NCBI RefSeq assembly: GCF_036568125.1
Contig: NZ_DATCTF010000010.1
Span: 1-64,000, forward strand
From: Magnetovibrio sp.
Lineage (GTDB): Bacteria; Pseudomonadota; Alphaproteobacteria; Rhodospirillales; Magnetovibrionaceae
DNA length: 64,000 bases
Direction: 5' to 3'
The translations under genes were made by a program, and so were the position numbers. The notes beneath the pieces are model-generated. The model searched no databases. It saw nothing but the letters and a program-made list of their open reading frames with translations, and had not been told where the DNA came from. Shown here piece by piece: positions 18,346 through 27,436 of this stretch (position 1 is the stretch's first letter; each line of letters begins with the position of its first letter).

Positions 18346-19245
18346 CTAATCCAGCGCAGCCTTTAAATCCTCTTCGCACGGCGCGAACCAATAACTTCCG
18401 GTGACCGGTGTGGAAAAGTCCAGCAGGTGGTCGGTGGTGGCGTCTTCGCTCAACCCGTACATGCTGGACAGCACGTTGTCGAAGCGTTCTTGCTCGCACG
18501 CGAAAGCGAGGAAGTAGAGGCCGTGTTCGCCCGCCGTGCCGTATGGGAAACTGCGCCGGTACATCTTTTGCGCCACGCCGTGAACCTTGAGGTCCGTGCG
18601 GCTGACGTGGGAGTCCTTGGGCTGGGCGTCACCTTCCAGTTCGACGCTGTCGGCCTTGGTGCGGCCGATCACGCGTTCCTGATCCGGCACTTTCAAGGTG
18701 TTGAACTTGGCCAAGTTATGCACCCATTTTTGCGACAACACGATCGCCCCGCCCGCGCCGGGTTCACCTGCGGGCACCAAGGCTGCTGCGGTTTTGGCCG
18801 CGTCGTCCTTGGGGTTGGCGCTGCCGTCGACGAATCCGGTGAGGTCGCGGCTGTCGCGATATACAAAGCCGGGCAGATCAAGCTCGCGGTGGGCGACCTT
18901 CGTGAACACCCCGTCGATGGCCAACACCGCATCCATCACCTGATCGCGGTTCGGCGCGTGCAGCCACACCAAGATGTCGTGCTGGGTAGCGGGGGCGTGC
19001 GCTTTCGGACCATCGATGGGCTGAAAGTCCGTAAAGCCGCTGGGCATGCTGTCGCGCGCCAGACGCGCCCACAGCATCGGCCCGAAGGCGATTACGATTT
19101 CGGCAATAGACGTGTGGGCGATGTTGGCCGCTGCCTGTAGGGCCGCCGTTAGAGCGCCCGGCTTCGCGGTGGGATCGAGCGTGTATTCCAACGCGTGCAG
19201 GTAACGGTGGCCTTCAACGAAAATGCCGCTTTGCGGGGTGCTCAT
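18346..19245 (-). CDS. Dyp-type heme peroxidase
   Basis: 299 residues. The family motif GFVDGSANP (GxxDG with the distal-side Asp) is present, and the proximal histidine is probably in KVHGVAQKMYRRSFPYG. There is no Tat or Sec signal, so this is the cytoplasmic YfeX-like class. It uses peroxide to oxidise dyes or porphyrinogens; the physiological substrate is unknown. Its stop lies 20 bases from that of convergent hisS. Confidence 0.88.
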   Translation of the reverse strand: MSTPQSGIFVEGHRYLHALEYTLDPTAKPGALTAALQAAANIAHTSIAEIVIAFGPMLWARLARDSMPSGFTDFQPIDGPKAHAPATQHDILVWLHAPNRDQVMDAVLAIDGVFTKVAHRELDLPGFVYRDSRDLTGFVDGSANPKDDAAKTAAALVPAGEPGAGGAIVLSQKWVHNLAKFNTLKVPDQERVIGRTKADSVELEGDAQPKDSHVSRTDLKVHGVAQKMYRRSFPYGTAGEHGLYFLAFACEQERFDNVLSSMYGLSEDATTDHLLDFSTPVTGSYWFAPCEEDLKAALD

Positions 19246-19267
19246 CGCGGTGTCCTTCCCTTCGTCG

Positions 19268-20659
19268 TCAGTTTTTCGGGATCACTTTGCCTGGATTGAG
19301 AATGTTGGTGGGATCAAGCGCCGCCTTCACTTGCGCCATCACATCGACGGCTTCTACGCCCAGTTCCTGGCGCAGATACTTGGTCTTGCCTTGACCGACG
19401 CCGTGCTCGCCGGTGCAGGTGCCCTCCAGCGCCAAGGCTTGGTCGACGATTGCGGCGTTGAGGCGTTCGGCTTCCTCGACCTCGGCCGGATTTTCCGGAT
19501 CGAACAGCAGCAGGGTGTGGAAGTTGCCGTCACCCACATGGCCGAGAATGAGACCGGTCAGCGCGCTTTCTTCCAGCGCTTTGTGGGTGCGGCCAATGCA
19601 GTCGGACAGATTGGAAATGGGCACGCACACGTCGGTGGTCAGGGCCCGTGCACCGGGGCGCAACGCCAGCCCCGCGTAGTACATGGTGTGGCGCGCCGAC
19701 CAAAGGCGATTGCGGTCCTCGGCCTTGTCGGCCCATTGGAAGTCGGTGCCGCCGAGATCTTCGGCCAAGGCCTTGAGGGTTTCGACCTGCTCCGTCACCG
19801 ACGCGGGGGCGCCTTCGAATTCCAAAAACAAGGTCGGCGCTTCGGCGTACGCGAGATTGGAATAGGCGTTGACCGCCGCCATGGACACGGCGTCCATCAG
19901 TTCTATGCGGGCCATCGGCACGCCCATCTGCACGGCGGTTATGACGCAATTGACGGCACTTTCGATGTCTGGAAACGGGCACACGGCAGCGGTGACGGTT
20001 TCGGGGATGCCGTGCAGCTTGACGGTGACGGCGGTGATGATGCCGAGCGTGCCTTCCGAACCGATCATCAAGCGGGTCAGGTCGTAACCGGCCGCCGACT
20101 TGCGGGCGCGGTTGCCGGTTTTGATCACACGCCCGTCGGCAAGCACCACTTCCATCGCCAGGACGTTGTCTTTCATCGAACCATAGCGCACGGTCGAGGT
20201 GCCGCTGGCGCGGGTCGCGCACATGCCGCCGATGGTGGCGTCCGCGCCGGGGTCGACGGGGAAAAAGAGGCCGGTGTCGCGCAGGTGAGCGTTGAGCTGC
20301 TTGCGCGTTACGCCCGGCTGCACCACCGCATCGAGGTCTTCGGCGTGCACCTCCAAGATGGCGTTCATATTGGAGAAGTCGATCGAAACGCCGCCCATCG
20401 GCGCGGCGACGTGACCTTCTAACGACGTCCCAGCGCCGAACGGGATCAGCGGCACGCCCGCGCCGTGGCACAGCTTGGCTAACCGACTGATTTCGTCGGT
20501 CGAGTTGGGAAATACGACCGCATCGGGCGGTTGGCAGAGTTGGGAGCCCTCGCCACGGCCATGGGTCTCGCGCACCCCGGCGTTGATCGACACACGCGCG
20601 CCGAACAGGGTTTCAAGTTGAGAGTAAATGGCATCGATGGGGCGACTGGGGGCGGTCAT
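19268..20659 (-). CDS. FAD-linked oxidase, D-lactate/glycolate dehydrogenase type
   Basis: 463 residues. The PCMH-type FAD domain has PFGAGTSLEGH, PGVTRKQLN, GADATIGGM and GSEGTLGIIT. The C-terminal FAD-oxidase domain has GHVGDGNFH and ends with the TGEHGVGQGK signature of GlcD/DLD proteins. It oxidises a D-2-hydroxy acid with electrons going to cytochrome c or quinone. No iron-sulfur GlcF-like partner is adjacent, which favours a stand-alone D-lactate dehydrogenase. Confidence 0.88.
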   Translation of the reverse strand: MTAPSRPIDAIYSQLETLFGARVSINAGVRETHGRGEGSQLCQPPDAVVFPNSTDEISRLAKLCHGAGVPLIPFGAGTSLEGHVAAPMGGVSIDFSNMNAILEVHAEDLDAVVQPGVTRKQLNAHLRDTGLFFPVDPGADATIGGMCATRASGTSTVRYGSMKDNVLAMEVVLADGRVIKTGNRARKSAAGYDLTRLMIGSEGTLGIITAVTVKLHGIPETVTAAVCPFPDIESAVNCVITAVQMGVPMARIELMDAVSMAAVNAYSNLAYAEAPTLFLEFEGAPASVTEQVETLKALAEDLGGTDFQWADKAEDRNRLWSARHTMYYAGLALRPGARALTTDVCVPISNLSDCIGRTHKALEESALTGLILGHVGDGNFHTLLLFDPENPAEVEEAERLNAAIVDQALALEGTCTGEHGVGQGKTKYLRQELGVEAVDVMAQVKAALDPTNILNPGKVIPKN

Positions 20660-20670
20660 GTCTTGGGTTC

Positions 20671-21288
20671 TCAGTTCGCGGGTTGTGCGGTTGAGCGCGT
20701 GAGCAAATCCGTCAGATCGCGAATGCGTCCTTGCGCCATGGCGTTTTTACGCTGTTCGTCGTCCAACTGATAAGACAGTTCGCTGATCTTGCGGATCAGG
20801 CGCGTGTATTCGGTGTAGGGGACGGCTTGCATGCCGAAATGACCACGGCTGAACACCACCGGGTTTTGCGATTGCGCGATGACGCTGAGTACGTACGGGT
20901 TGGTCAACGTCTGGATGACAGGCTGTGTCGCTTGAGGTGGTATTTCGCTGTAGGTGACTTCGACCACCCAATCGGTGGCGCGTACATCGGAAATTTTGGC
21001 GGTGTAGCCGCCGCTGTTGCGCGTGCCCAGCATCACGGCGATCACCATGTCGCGGTTGAAATCGATTGCCACAGGCCAGTTAAGGCGCTGTTCTCCTTGG
21101 AATGCCTTCCATTGATCGGACGTGCGCAATGCGAAAACCCCAGGACGCCCCGGCCCGGGCAGGTCGCCGCGGATGGTCGCGCTTTGCTCGACGGGTGTGG
21201 ACATCAAGGTCGAGCCGCTCGCCCATGCGGGCGCGGGGGCGGCGATGACGGCGCAAAGCAATGACAGAAGGACGGGGCGTATGGTCAT
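20671..21288 (-). CDS. Secreted PrcB_C-like (protease complex-associated) domain protein
   Basis: 205 residues. A clear signal peptide ends near AWA-SG (about residue 24). The core (FALRTSDQWKAF, RDMVIAVMLGTRNSGGYTAKI, TYSEIPPQATQPVIQ) resembles the PrcB C-terminal domain family. A short helical C-terminal coil follows. Periplasmic, function unknown. I start at ATG 21288; a TTG three codons upstream is less likely. It lies 11 bases upstream of the FAD oxidase gene and is probably co-transcribed with it. Confidence 0.65.
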   Translation of the reverse strand: MTIRPVLLSLLCAVIAAPAPAWASGSTLMSTPVEQSATIRGDLPGPGRPGVFALRTSDQWKAFQGEQRLNWPVAIDFNRDMVIAVMLGTRNSGGYTAKISDVRATDWVVEVTYSEIPPQATQPVIQTLTNPYVLSVIAQSQNPVVFSRGHFGMQAVPYTEYTRLIRKISELSYQLDDEQRKNAMAQGRIRDLTDLLTRSTAQPAN

Positions 21289-21309
21289 GGAATTCAATTG
21301 CAGGGGCTT

Positions 21310-21528
21310 TCAACTCTGGTCTTCATGCAACCAGCGCCGGATCACGCTGATGCTTTTGTTGGGATGGTCCTTGATGATCGTGCCAATTTTCTTTTTCAGT
21401 TCCTGAGCGCGCTGCAACCGTACGGGACGTTTTTGCATTTCGCCCGTAATTCGTTCTGCGGCGGGTTTTGTCTGGTCGATCATGAGCGCACTCAACGCAC
21501 CGGTGTTCCTAAACTCTTCCACCATCAT
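21310..21528 (-). CDS. Small hypothetical protein, FliF C-tail-like motif
   Basis: 72 residues, mostly helical and charged. The C-terminal segment KKIGTIIKDHPNKSISVIRR followed by WLHED resembles in pattern the FliG-binding tail of the MS-ring protein FliF in alphaproteobacteria. The resemblance is weak and only by eye. No clear ribosome-binding site precedes the ATG. It may be co-transcribed with the PrcB-like gene 22 bases downstream. Confidence 0.4.
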   Translation of the reverse strand: MMVEEFRNTGALSALMIDQTKPAAERITGEMQKRPVRLQRAQELKKKIGTIIKDHPNKSISVIRRWLHEDQS

Positions 21529-21917
21529 GAACGCTTATGTTTTGCGGGCCAAGAGGGAATGAGATTTTGCCCGCCATACACCCTTATTACAGGATTATGT
21601 TATATACTTAAACTCGCATATGGGGTGCGTTGGTTGCGCCGTTGCGGGTGCGGCCGATGTCGAAGGCGATACAGCACGTTATCAACTCCTTCAACGGATC
21701 AAAATAATTTGAATTTGTGGAAAACTCGAGGGTTTCAGGCATCGTTTTAATGTTTTTTTCATTTGTGAGATTAATCGTTGTCGATTATTCGGAAAAAACA
21801 GTCTATAAAGAGTTGTGGTTATTGGAGTCGTTGGTTGCGCCAAGAAAAATAAGATTTATTTGCACCATTCCGACTTATGATTGCATTTGGGAAGGGTAGA
21901 AAACAAAGGTGTTCAAT
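21529..21917. other. 389-base AT-rich intergenic region upstream of the XRE regulator
   Basis: No gene seen. It contains a 13-base direct repeat CGTTGGTTGCGCC at 21628-21640 and 21829-21841, 201 bases apart. It also holds the palindrome at 21772-21787 and long A/T runs, and probably the promoter of the regulator gene. Confidence 0.5.
21772..21787. promoter_or_regulatory. Palindrome TAATCG-TTGT-CGATTA, candidate operator
   Basis: Perfect 6-base inverted repeat with a 4-base centre in the AT-rich leader, 131 bases upstream of the XRE gene start. A candidate binding site for the regulator itself; there is no direct evidence. Confidence 0.35.
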
Positions 21918-22376
21918 ATGACTGTAACTGCAAAAGCCAAAGGTGCTCCGCGCAAGACGAAAGACGGTCCTACGCCCATTGATGCACACGTTGGTGCACG
22001 CATTCGCGCCCGCCGCGGACTGTTGGGCATGAGCCAAAAAGATCTTGGCGAAAAGGTCGCTTTGACGTTTCAACAAATTCAAAAGTACGAACGTGGCGCG
22101 AACCGGATCGGCTCCGGTCGTCTGTTCGAATTCAGCCGCATTTTGGGTGTTCCCATTTCGTATTTCTTCGACGAAATGACGACCGAGCTGAAATCGTACG
22201 CCGACAAAGGCTCGAAAAAAGGCAAGCCCATTCCCGCCAGCGCGCCGGATGCGGAAATTCTGGATCGCCGCGAAACGCTGGAATTGGTCCGCACGTTCTA
22301 TCAGATCGACGATGCCGTGGTGCGTCAGCGTTTTTTGGAGCTGATGCGGGAATCGGCGCGGGTATGCTCTAAGTAA
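21918..22376 (+). CDS. XRE-family transcriptional regulator (alphaproteobacterial type)
   Basis: 152 residues. The helix-turn-helix spans about 22-75 (VGARIRARRGLLGMSQKDLG, then FQQIQKYERGANRIGSGRLF), followed by a helical C-terminal extension that ends ELMRESARVCSK. This layout is common among single-copy XRE regulators in Rhizobiales and Rhodospirillales. Start ATG 21918, with AAAGG eight bases upstream; a GTG at 21909 is an alternative. It is followed by a strong terminator and stands alone. Confidence 0.88.
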   Translation: MTVTAKAKGAPRKTKDGPTPIDAHVGARIRARRGLLGMSQKDLGEKVALTFQQIQKYERGANRIGSGRLFEFSRILGVPISYFFDEMTTELKSYADKGSKKGKPIPASAPDAEILDRRETLELVRTFYQIDDAVVRQRFLELMRESARVCSK

Positions 22377-22398
22377 GCAAACCGGTTTGACGATGACA

Positions 22399-22443
22399 AA
22401 GGCCGATCCACCGTTTGGTGGAGCGGCCTTTTTCGTGCGCAAA
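22399..22443 (+). terminator. Rho-independent terminator
   Basis: AAGGCCG-AT-CCACC and GGTGG-AG-CGGCCTT form a long stem around a GTTT loop, followed by TTT. It lies 22 bases past the XRE gene stop. Confidence 0.9.
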
Positions 22444-22523
22444 TCCGTACCGGCGGATTGCGTTCCATCTCAATGCGCGTTTAAATCACGACAGCAGCAA
22501 CAGCGCGGATGGGGACTATCACA

Positions 22524-24194
22524 ATGAACGATCTGGACATCGCACGGGCGGTCACGCCTCAACCCATCGGCGACATCGCCGCCAAACTCGCTATCCCGGA
22601 TGATGCTTTGGTGCGATACGGCAATGACAAGGCCAAGGTTGCGCTCGATTGGATCGATGCCCAGAAAGATCAAAACGACGGTCGCTTGGTTTTGGTCACC
22701 GCCATTTCACCGACCCCGGCGGGCGAGGGCAAGACCACCACGACGGTTGGCCTCGGCGACGGACTGTCGCGCATCGGCAAGAAAACCGCGATTTGTTTGC
22801 GTGAGCCGAGCCTGGGCCCGTGTTTCGGCATGAAGGGTGGCGCGGCGGGCGGCGGTCATGCGCAAGTCATCCCCATGGAAGACATCAACCTGCATTTTAC
22901 CGGCGATTTTCACGCCATCGCGGCGGCCAACAACTTGCTCGCAGCGATGATCGACAACGCCATCTATTGGCGTCAAGACTTGCACCTGGACAATCGTCGC
23001 ATCAGTTGGCGGCGCGCCGTGGACATGAACGATCGTTCGTTGCGCGACATGGTCACCAGTTTGGGCGGGGTGGCCAACGGCGCGCCCCGTCAAGGCGGGT
23101 TCGACATCACCGCCGCCAGCGAGATCATGGCGATCTTGTGCCTGGCGACCGATCTGAGCGATCTGCAACGCAGACTCGGCAACATCATCATCGGCCAAGA
23201 TATGGACCAGCAACGCTTCGTGCGGGCATCCGAAATCAAGGCCGAGGGGGCCATGGCCGCGCTGCTCAAGGATGCGCTCAAGCCCAACTTGGTGCAGACC
23301 TTGGAAGGCACGCCAGCGTTCGTGCACGGTGGGCCGTTCGCCAACATCGCGCATGGTTGCAATTCGCTGATGGCCACCAAGACGGCTTTGAAGTGCGCCG
23401 ATTACGTTGTCACCGAAGCCGGCTTCGGCGCGGACCTCGGCGCGGAGAAATTCTTCGACATCAAATGTCGCAAAGGCGGTCTCAAGCCCGACGCCGTGGT
23501 GCTGGTGGCGACGTTGCGCGCCCTGAAAATGCAAGGTGGGGCGCAAAAGGGCGAATACGCTCGACCCAACGAAGACGCCTTGATCAAGGGTTTCGAGAAC
23601 CTGTCGCGCCACGTGGAAAACCTGCACCATTTTGGCGTGCCGGTGGTCGTTGCGCTCAATCGTTTCGCCGAGGACACGGATCAAGAGGTCGATCTATTGC
23701 GCCAGAGATGCGCCGAATTGGAGGTCGGGGCGATCGCCTGCACCCATCACGCCGACGGCGGTGCGGGGGCGGAAGAACTTGCCAAGGCGGTGGTCGCGTT
23801 GGCGCAATCCGATGCGTCTGAGTTCCGCACCCTTTACCCCGACAATATGCCGTTGTGGGACAAGACCCGCACGGTGGCGCGGATGATGTACGGCGCCCAA
23901 GGGGTGATCGCGGACAAAAAAATCCGCGCCAAGTTCAAGATGTATCAAGACGACGGTTTTGGCGATTTACCGGTGTGCATCGCCAAGACTCAGTATAGCT
24001 TTTCCACCGACCCGGACTTGCTGGGCGCGCCGTCCAACCATGTGGTGCCGGTGCGCGACGTGCGCTTGTCTGCGGGCGCGGAATTCGTGGTGGTGATCTG
24101 CGGTGACATCATGACCATGCCGGGTCTGCCGCGTCACCCGTCGGCCGAAGGCATCCGCGTCAACGCCGATGGCGAAATTGAGGGACTGTTCTAA
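22524..24194 (+). CDS. fhs: Formate--tetrahydrofolate ligase
   Basis: 556 residues, normal length. The ATP-binding P-loop is [19 protein letters not shown], and the family motifs [19 protein letters not shown] and FTGDFHAI follow. It converts formate, ATP and THF to 10-formyl-THF, feeding one-carbon metabolism. I chose ATG 22524 because GGGGA lies nine bases upstream; ATG 22509 is five codons earlier and without a site. It converges with the histidine kinase gene, with an 18-base gap. Confidence 0.95.
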   Translation: MNDLDIARAVTPQPIGDIAAKLAIPDDALVRYGNDKAKVALDWIDAQKDQNDGRLVLVTAISPTPAGEGKTTTTVGLGDGLSRIGKKTAICLREPSLGPCFGMKGGAAGGGHAQVIPMEDINLHFTGDFHAIAAANNLLAAMIDNAIYWRQDLHLDNRRISWRRAVDMNDRSLRDMVTSLGGVANGAPRQGGFDITAASEIMAILCLATDLSDLQRRLGNIIIGQDMDQQRFVRASEIKAEGAMAALLKDALKPNLVQTLEGTPAFVHGGPFANIAHGCNSLMATKTALKCADYVVTEAGFGADLGAEKFFDIKCRKGGLKPDAVVLVATLRALKMQGGAQKGEYARPNEDALIKGFENLSRHVENLHHFGVPVVVALNRFAEDTDQEVDLLRQRCAELEVGAIACTHHADGGAGAEELAKAVVALAQSDASEFRTLYPDNMPLWDKTRTVARMMYGAQGVIADKKIRAKFKMYQDDGFGDLPVCIAKTQYSFSTDPDLLGAPSNHVVPVRDVRLSAGAEFVVVICGDIMTMPGLPRHPSAEGIRVNADGEIEGLF

Positions 24195-24212
24195 ACGGGG
24201 TCGGCGATGGCA

Positions 24213-25985
24213 TCAGACAATGGCAAGGCTGTCTTGGTCGACCATGATCACGCGCTCTGCGGGAAAGCGAATGGTAACCGTGGTGCCTTTGTCGGGCTCG
24301 CTGAAAATTTCCATGACGCCACCATGAAGCTCAACCAATCCTTTGGTAAGCGGTAAGCCCAATCCCGTGCCTTCGTGTTTGCGCGATAGAGAACTGTCCA
24401 CCTGGCCGAATTTTTCCAAGGCCTTGTTCAGGCTTGGCCCATCCATGCCGATGCCGGTGTCGGCGAAGGTGATGAGCATATTATTTTCTTCATCCAACGA
24501 CGCACTACAGGTGACCGTGCCGCGTTCAGGTGTGAACTTGATGGCGTTGGAAAGAAGATTGATGAAAATCTGTTTGAGGCGGAGCGGGTCGGCCATCAGC
24601 AAGGGCAGGGTCGTGTCTTCAATACCGGTGAGCGTAATATAGGCCTCGCGGGCTTTGGGACGGATGATGTGAAGGGCGGCTTCGCAGATATCGGCGAGAC
24701 TCACTTCCTCTTCCCTCAAAGTCAACTTGCCGGCCTCGACCGCGGATACATCCAAAATATCGTTGATGAGGTGTAGCAAGTGCGTGCCCGAACTGTGAAT
24801 GAAGGCTGCGTATTCTTCATATTGCGGGTTGCCCATGGGGCCGAACACGCTGTGCTTCATGGTTTCCGAAAAACCGATGATGGCGTTGAGCGGCGTGCGC
24901 AGTTCGTGACTCATGTTGGCCATCAGATCGGTTTTGGCCTTGTTCGCCAATTCCGCCGCTTGTTGTGCATTGCGCATAGCCTCTTCGGCCATTTTGCGTT
25001 CGGTGATGTCTTCGTGCATCGCGACGAAATGGGTGATGACGTCATCGCTGCCGCGGATCGGGGAAATGGAGACATTGGCCCAAAATTCTGTTCCATCCTT
25101 GCGGCGGTCCTTCATTTCGTGGTGCCATTCCCGGCCCGCTTTGATGTTTGACCACAGATCTTCATGCACGCTCGCGGGCGTGTCGGGGGATTTAAGTATG
25201 TTTGGGGTGCGCCCGATGGCTTCTTCCGGGCTGTAACCGGTAATGTGGACGAACTTCGGATTGACGTACTCGATCATTCCATCGAGGTTGGTGATAAAGA
25301 TCATGACGGGACTTTGTTCGACGGCGCGGACCAGTTTGCGCAAGGACTGTTCGGCTTTTTTACGAATCTCAACTTCGCTCAACAACAAGGCGGTGCGATC
25401 CTTGACCTGATCTTCCAGGTTGGTTTTTGCGGCCCTGAGTTCATGGGTTTGCGTTTCGATTTCCTGTTCCATCGGCGCGATCATCCAACGAAACAAAACA
25501 AACCACAGGGTTGTTCCCATCAGGGCCGTAAGCAGTAGAGAATAGATCGCCAAGTTCCAGCCCAAATTGGTCAGGGCATCCTTCGTTTCTGCCAAATCGT
25601 GCGCCACCGTCATGGTCAAGGATCGTGTGGCGTATTGAAAGGTGCGTTCAATTTTTAACAGATCGTTCGATGCATTTTCGTCACCGTAGGAAAAGAAAAC
25701 TCGGCCGTTGTCGAATACCACCTGCAAGAAGTCGATGCCGTGGTGATTGTTCGGCCAACCAGTGAGGAGTTGAAGACCTTCTGAATAGTCATGACGCAGC
25801 ATGGCGTCGGTCAGGCTGGCGCCGATCAGATCGACCTCCGTTTCCGCTTTCCGTTCCAGTCCACGGACGAGCTGTTGCTTTTGCTGGGAGTAGACATAAA
25901 AACTTGCGCTCGCGACGCATGCGCCCAATGCCGATACAAGCACGATAAAAAGCCACCTGTTCCTACGCGCCAATTGCGTTTTCAT
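24213..25985 (-). CDS. Membrane-bound PAS sensor histidine kinase
   Basis: 590 residues. Two membrane helices (about 12-32 and 143-167) bracket a periplasmic domain of roughly 110 residues. Then come a coiled coil, a PAS/PAC unit (about 215-330, with FITNLDGMIEYVNPKF and HEDITERK), a HisKA dimerisation domain with the phospho-acceptor in MSHELRTPLNAIIGFSE, and an HATPase domain (NLLSNAIKF, DTGIGM, GTGLGLPL). There is no receiver domain and no response regulator next to it. The gene nine bases upstream encodes a PhnD-like periplasmic protein, so ligand sensing through that protein is plausible. Confidence 0.92.
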   Translation of the reverse strand: MKTQLARRNRWLFIVLVSALGACVASASFYVYSQQKQQLVRGLERKAETEVDLIGASLTDAMLRHDYSEGLQLLTGWPNNHHGIDFLQVVFDNGRVFFSYGDENASNDLLKIERTFQYATRSLTMTVAHDLAETKDALTNLGWNLAIYSLLLTALMGTTLWFVLFRWMIAPMEQEIETQTHELRAAKTNLEDQVKDRTALLLSEVEIRKKAEQSLRKLVRAVEQSPVMIFITNLDGMIEYVNPKFVHITGYSPEEAIGRTPNILKSPDTPASVHEDLWSNIKAGREWHHEMKDRRKDGTEFWANVSISPIRGSDDVITHFVAMHEDITERKMAEEAMRNAQQAAELANKAKTDLMANMSHELRTPLNAIIGFSETMKHSVFGPMGNPQYEEYAAFIHSSGTHLLHLINDILDVSAVEAGKLTLREEEVSLADICEAALHIIRPKAREAYITLTGIEDTTLPLLMADPLRLKQIFINLLSNAIKFTPERGTVTCSASLDEENNMLITFADTGIGMDGPSLNKALEKFGQVDSSLSRKHEGTGLGLPLTKGLVELHGGVMEIFSEPDKGTTVTIRFPAERVIMVDQDSLAIV

Positions 25986-25994
25986 GCCATGGCC

Positions 25995-26858
25995 TTACGG
26001 TTCAAGAAGCGGGATGACTTGACGGAGAATATCCCGATGCAAGTCATAATCCCGATCGCTAACCGGCACGAACCCCGTCAAGGTTTCACCAATGTTTTTG
26101 AGTATGGCGAGGCCTCGGGGGGTCTGCTGCAAATCCAAAAGAGCCGTAGCGATTTTTTTTCGCAGTTCTGGGTTCATTGTGCTTCGTGTGGCGAAAACAT
26201 GGGTGGAAAGGTCGGGGGAATAGGCCAGGGGGCGGATGTTCTTGTCCGCATTTTCGCGGAACACCTCCTCGGCCACGGCACCGGCATCGAAATCGCCGAA
26301 TTCGACGCCGAGGATTACGTTGCTGTGGTTGCGCAGGTGTCTGTATTGGCCCAGGTCGCCCAAGCCAACTCCGGCTTGCAGCAACATGTAAACCGGCACT
26401 TGGGTGCTTAGGGTGGAATTAGCGTTGCCGAACGCCACGCGCTTGCCGACAAGGTCGGTTAGGTTTTTATAGGGGCTGTTCTTGTCGACGAATATGACGG
26501 AGCGAAAGGTTGGCGTGCCTTCAAATTCGTAACGCGCCAAAAGAGGCTTCAAACCGTACTTCTCGCCGATGGTCACATAGGTGCTGCCACCGAGAAAGGC
26601 AATGTCGATCTTGTCTTCTCCGGCCAAGCGGATGTGCTCGGCATAGTTCTTGGCCACCGTAACGTGGACTTCGCGCTCGAGCTTTTCGGACAGGTAGGTC
26701 GCGAGCGGGGTGTATTTTTCGATCAGCAGTTCGGCGTTGAGGTACGGCATGAAGCCAAGGGTCAAGGGGCGGGTGTCTGTCAGCGATGCCGCGTGCGCCT
26801 GTGTCGCCATCGCCACTAACAGCACCGAAATATACAAACATAACCGTTTGATAATCAT
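25995..26858 (-). CDS. PhnD-like periplasmic substrate-binding protein
   Basis: 287 residues. A signal peptide ends near AHA-AS (about 23). The fold is that of phosphate/phosphite/phosphonate-type binding proteins (LTLGFMPYLNAE, DIAFLGGSTYV, LVGKRVAFGNANSTLSTQVP). No ABC permease or ATPase is nearby. It is nine bases upstream of a histidine kinase gene on the same strand. Inference: it acts as a periplasmic sensor partner of the kinase rather than in transport. The ligand is unknown. Confidence 0.82.
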   Translation of the reverse strand: MIIKRLCLYISVLLVAMATQAHAASLTDTRPLTLGFMPYLNAELLIEKYTPLATYLSEKLEREVHVTVAKNYAEHIRLAGEDKIDIAFLGGSTYVTIGEKYGLKPLLARYEFEGTPTFRSVIFVDKNSPYKNLTDLVGKRVAFGNANSTLSTQVPVYMLLQAGVGLGDLGQYRHLRNHSNVILGVEFGDFDAGAVAEEVFRENADKNIRPLAYSPDLSTHVFATRSTMNPELRKKIATALLDLQQTPRGLAILKNIGETLTGFVPVSDRDYDLHRDILRQVIPLLEP

Positions 26859-27101
26859 ACAATCCTCCCACCATAGGCGCAGCTTGACGCACTTTAGGGC
26901 CTCTTAAATCGTCCCCTTGCGCGTTAAGTCCGACAAATGATGCTACGAATTTCATGTGGTTACAAGTTTATGACGTTTCAAGGCATGCCTTCGGCGGCCA
27001 AACGGGGGTGACATGAGGGGGTATGCGCACCGTCACAGCACCTGCCGAGAAACCATGTCACTCTAACGTCAATGAAACAACCTGTAGCGGGAGATACGGA
27101 T

Positions 27102-27428
27102 ATGCATATGATCGCAAAGCCTACCCGCCTGATGATTAAGGGGAAAATGCCCTTTGTGCTGCCCGTTGTCATCGGCGCCGCGGCCAACGCCCTGTTTTGG
27201 GGCGGCTCGTTCATTCCCTACAACCCCGTCGAGGCTGAGTTCTTCGTCTACCTCAATGCGGCGGTGATGCTGTTGGGCATCTTGCTCGCCGTGGGCGGCG
27301 GCGTGATGGCGCTGTTGATCGGCTTGCGCCAGTTTTCCACGGCGGCCTTTGGCGGCATCGCAGCCAACTCCATCGTTTTAACGGCGGTTGGTTTGCTGAT
27401 GTGGGGTGTGTTTTTTCACGCCGTCTAG
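27102..27428 (+). CDS. Small hypothetical membrane protein
   Basis: 108 residues with three hydrophobic helices (about 15-35, 45-70 and 82-104). No family recognised. Start ATG 27102, preceded by GGGAGATACGG; an ATG ten codons upstream has no site. Convergent with the alanine dehydrogenase gene, with an 8-base gap. Confidence 0.65.
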   Translation: MHMIAKPTRLMIKGKMPFVLPVVIGAAANALFWGGSFIPYNPVEAEFFVYLNAAVMLLGILLAVGGGVMALLIGLRQFSTAAFGGIAANSIVLTAVGLLMWGVFFHAV

Positions 27429-27436
27429 AGCTTGTC

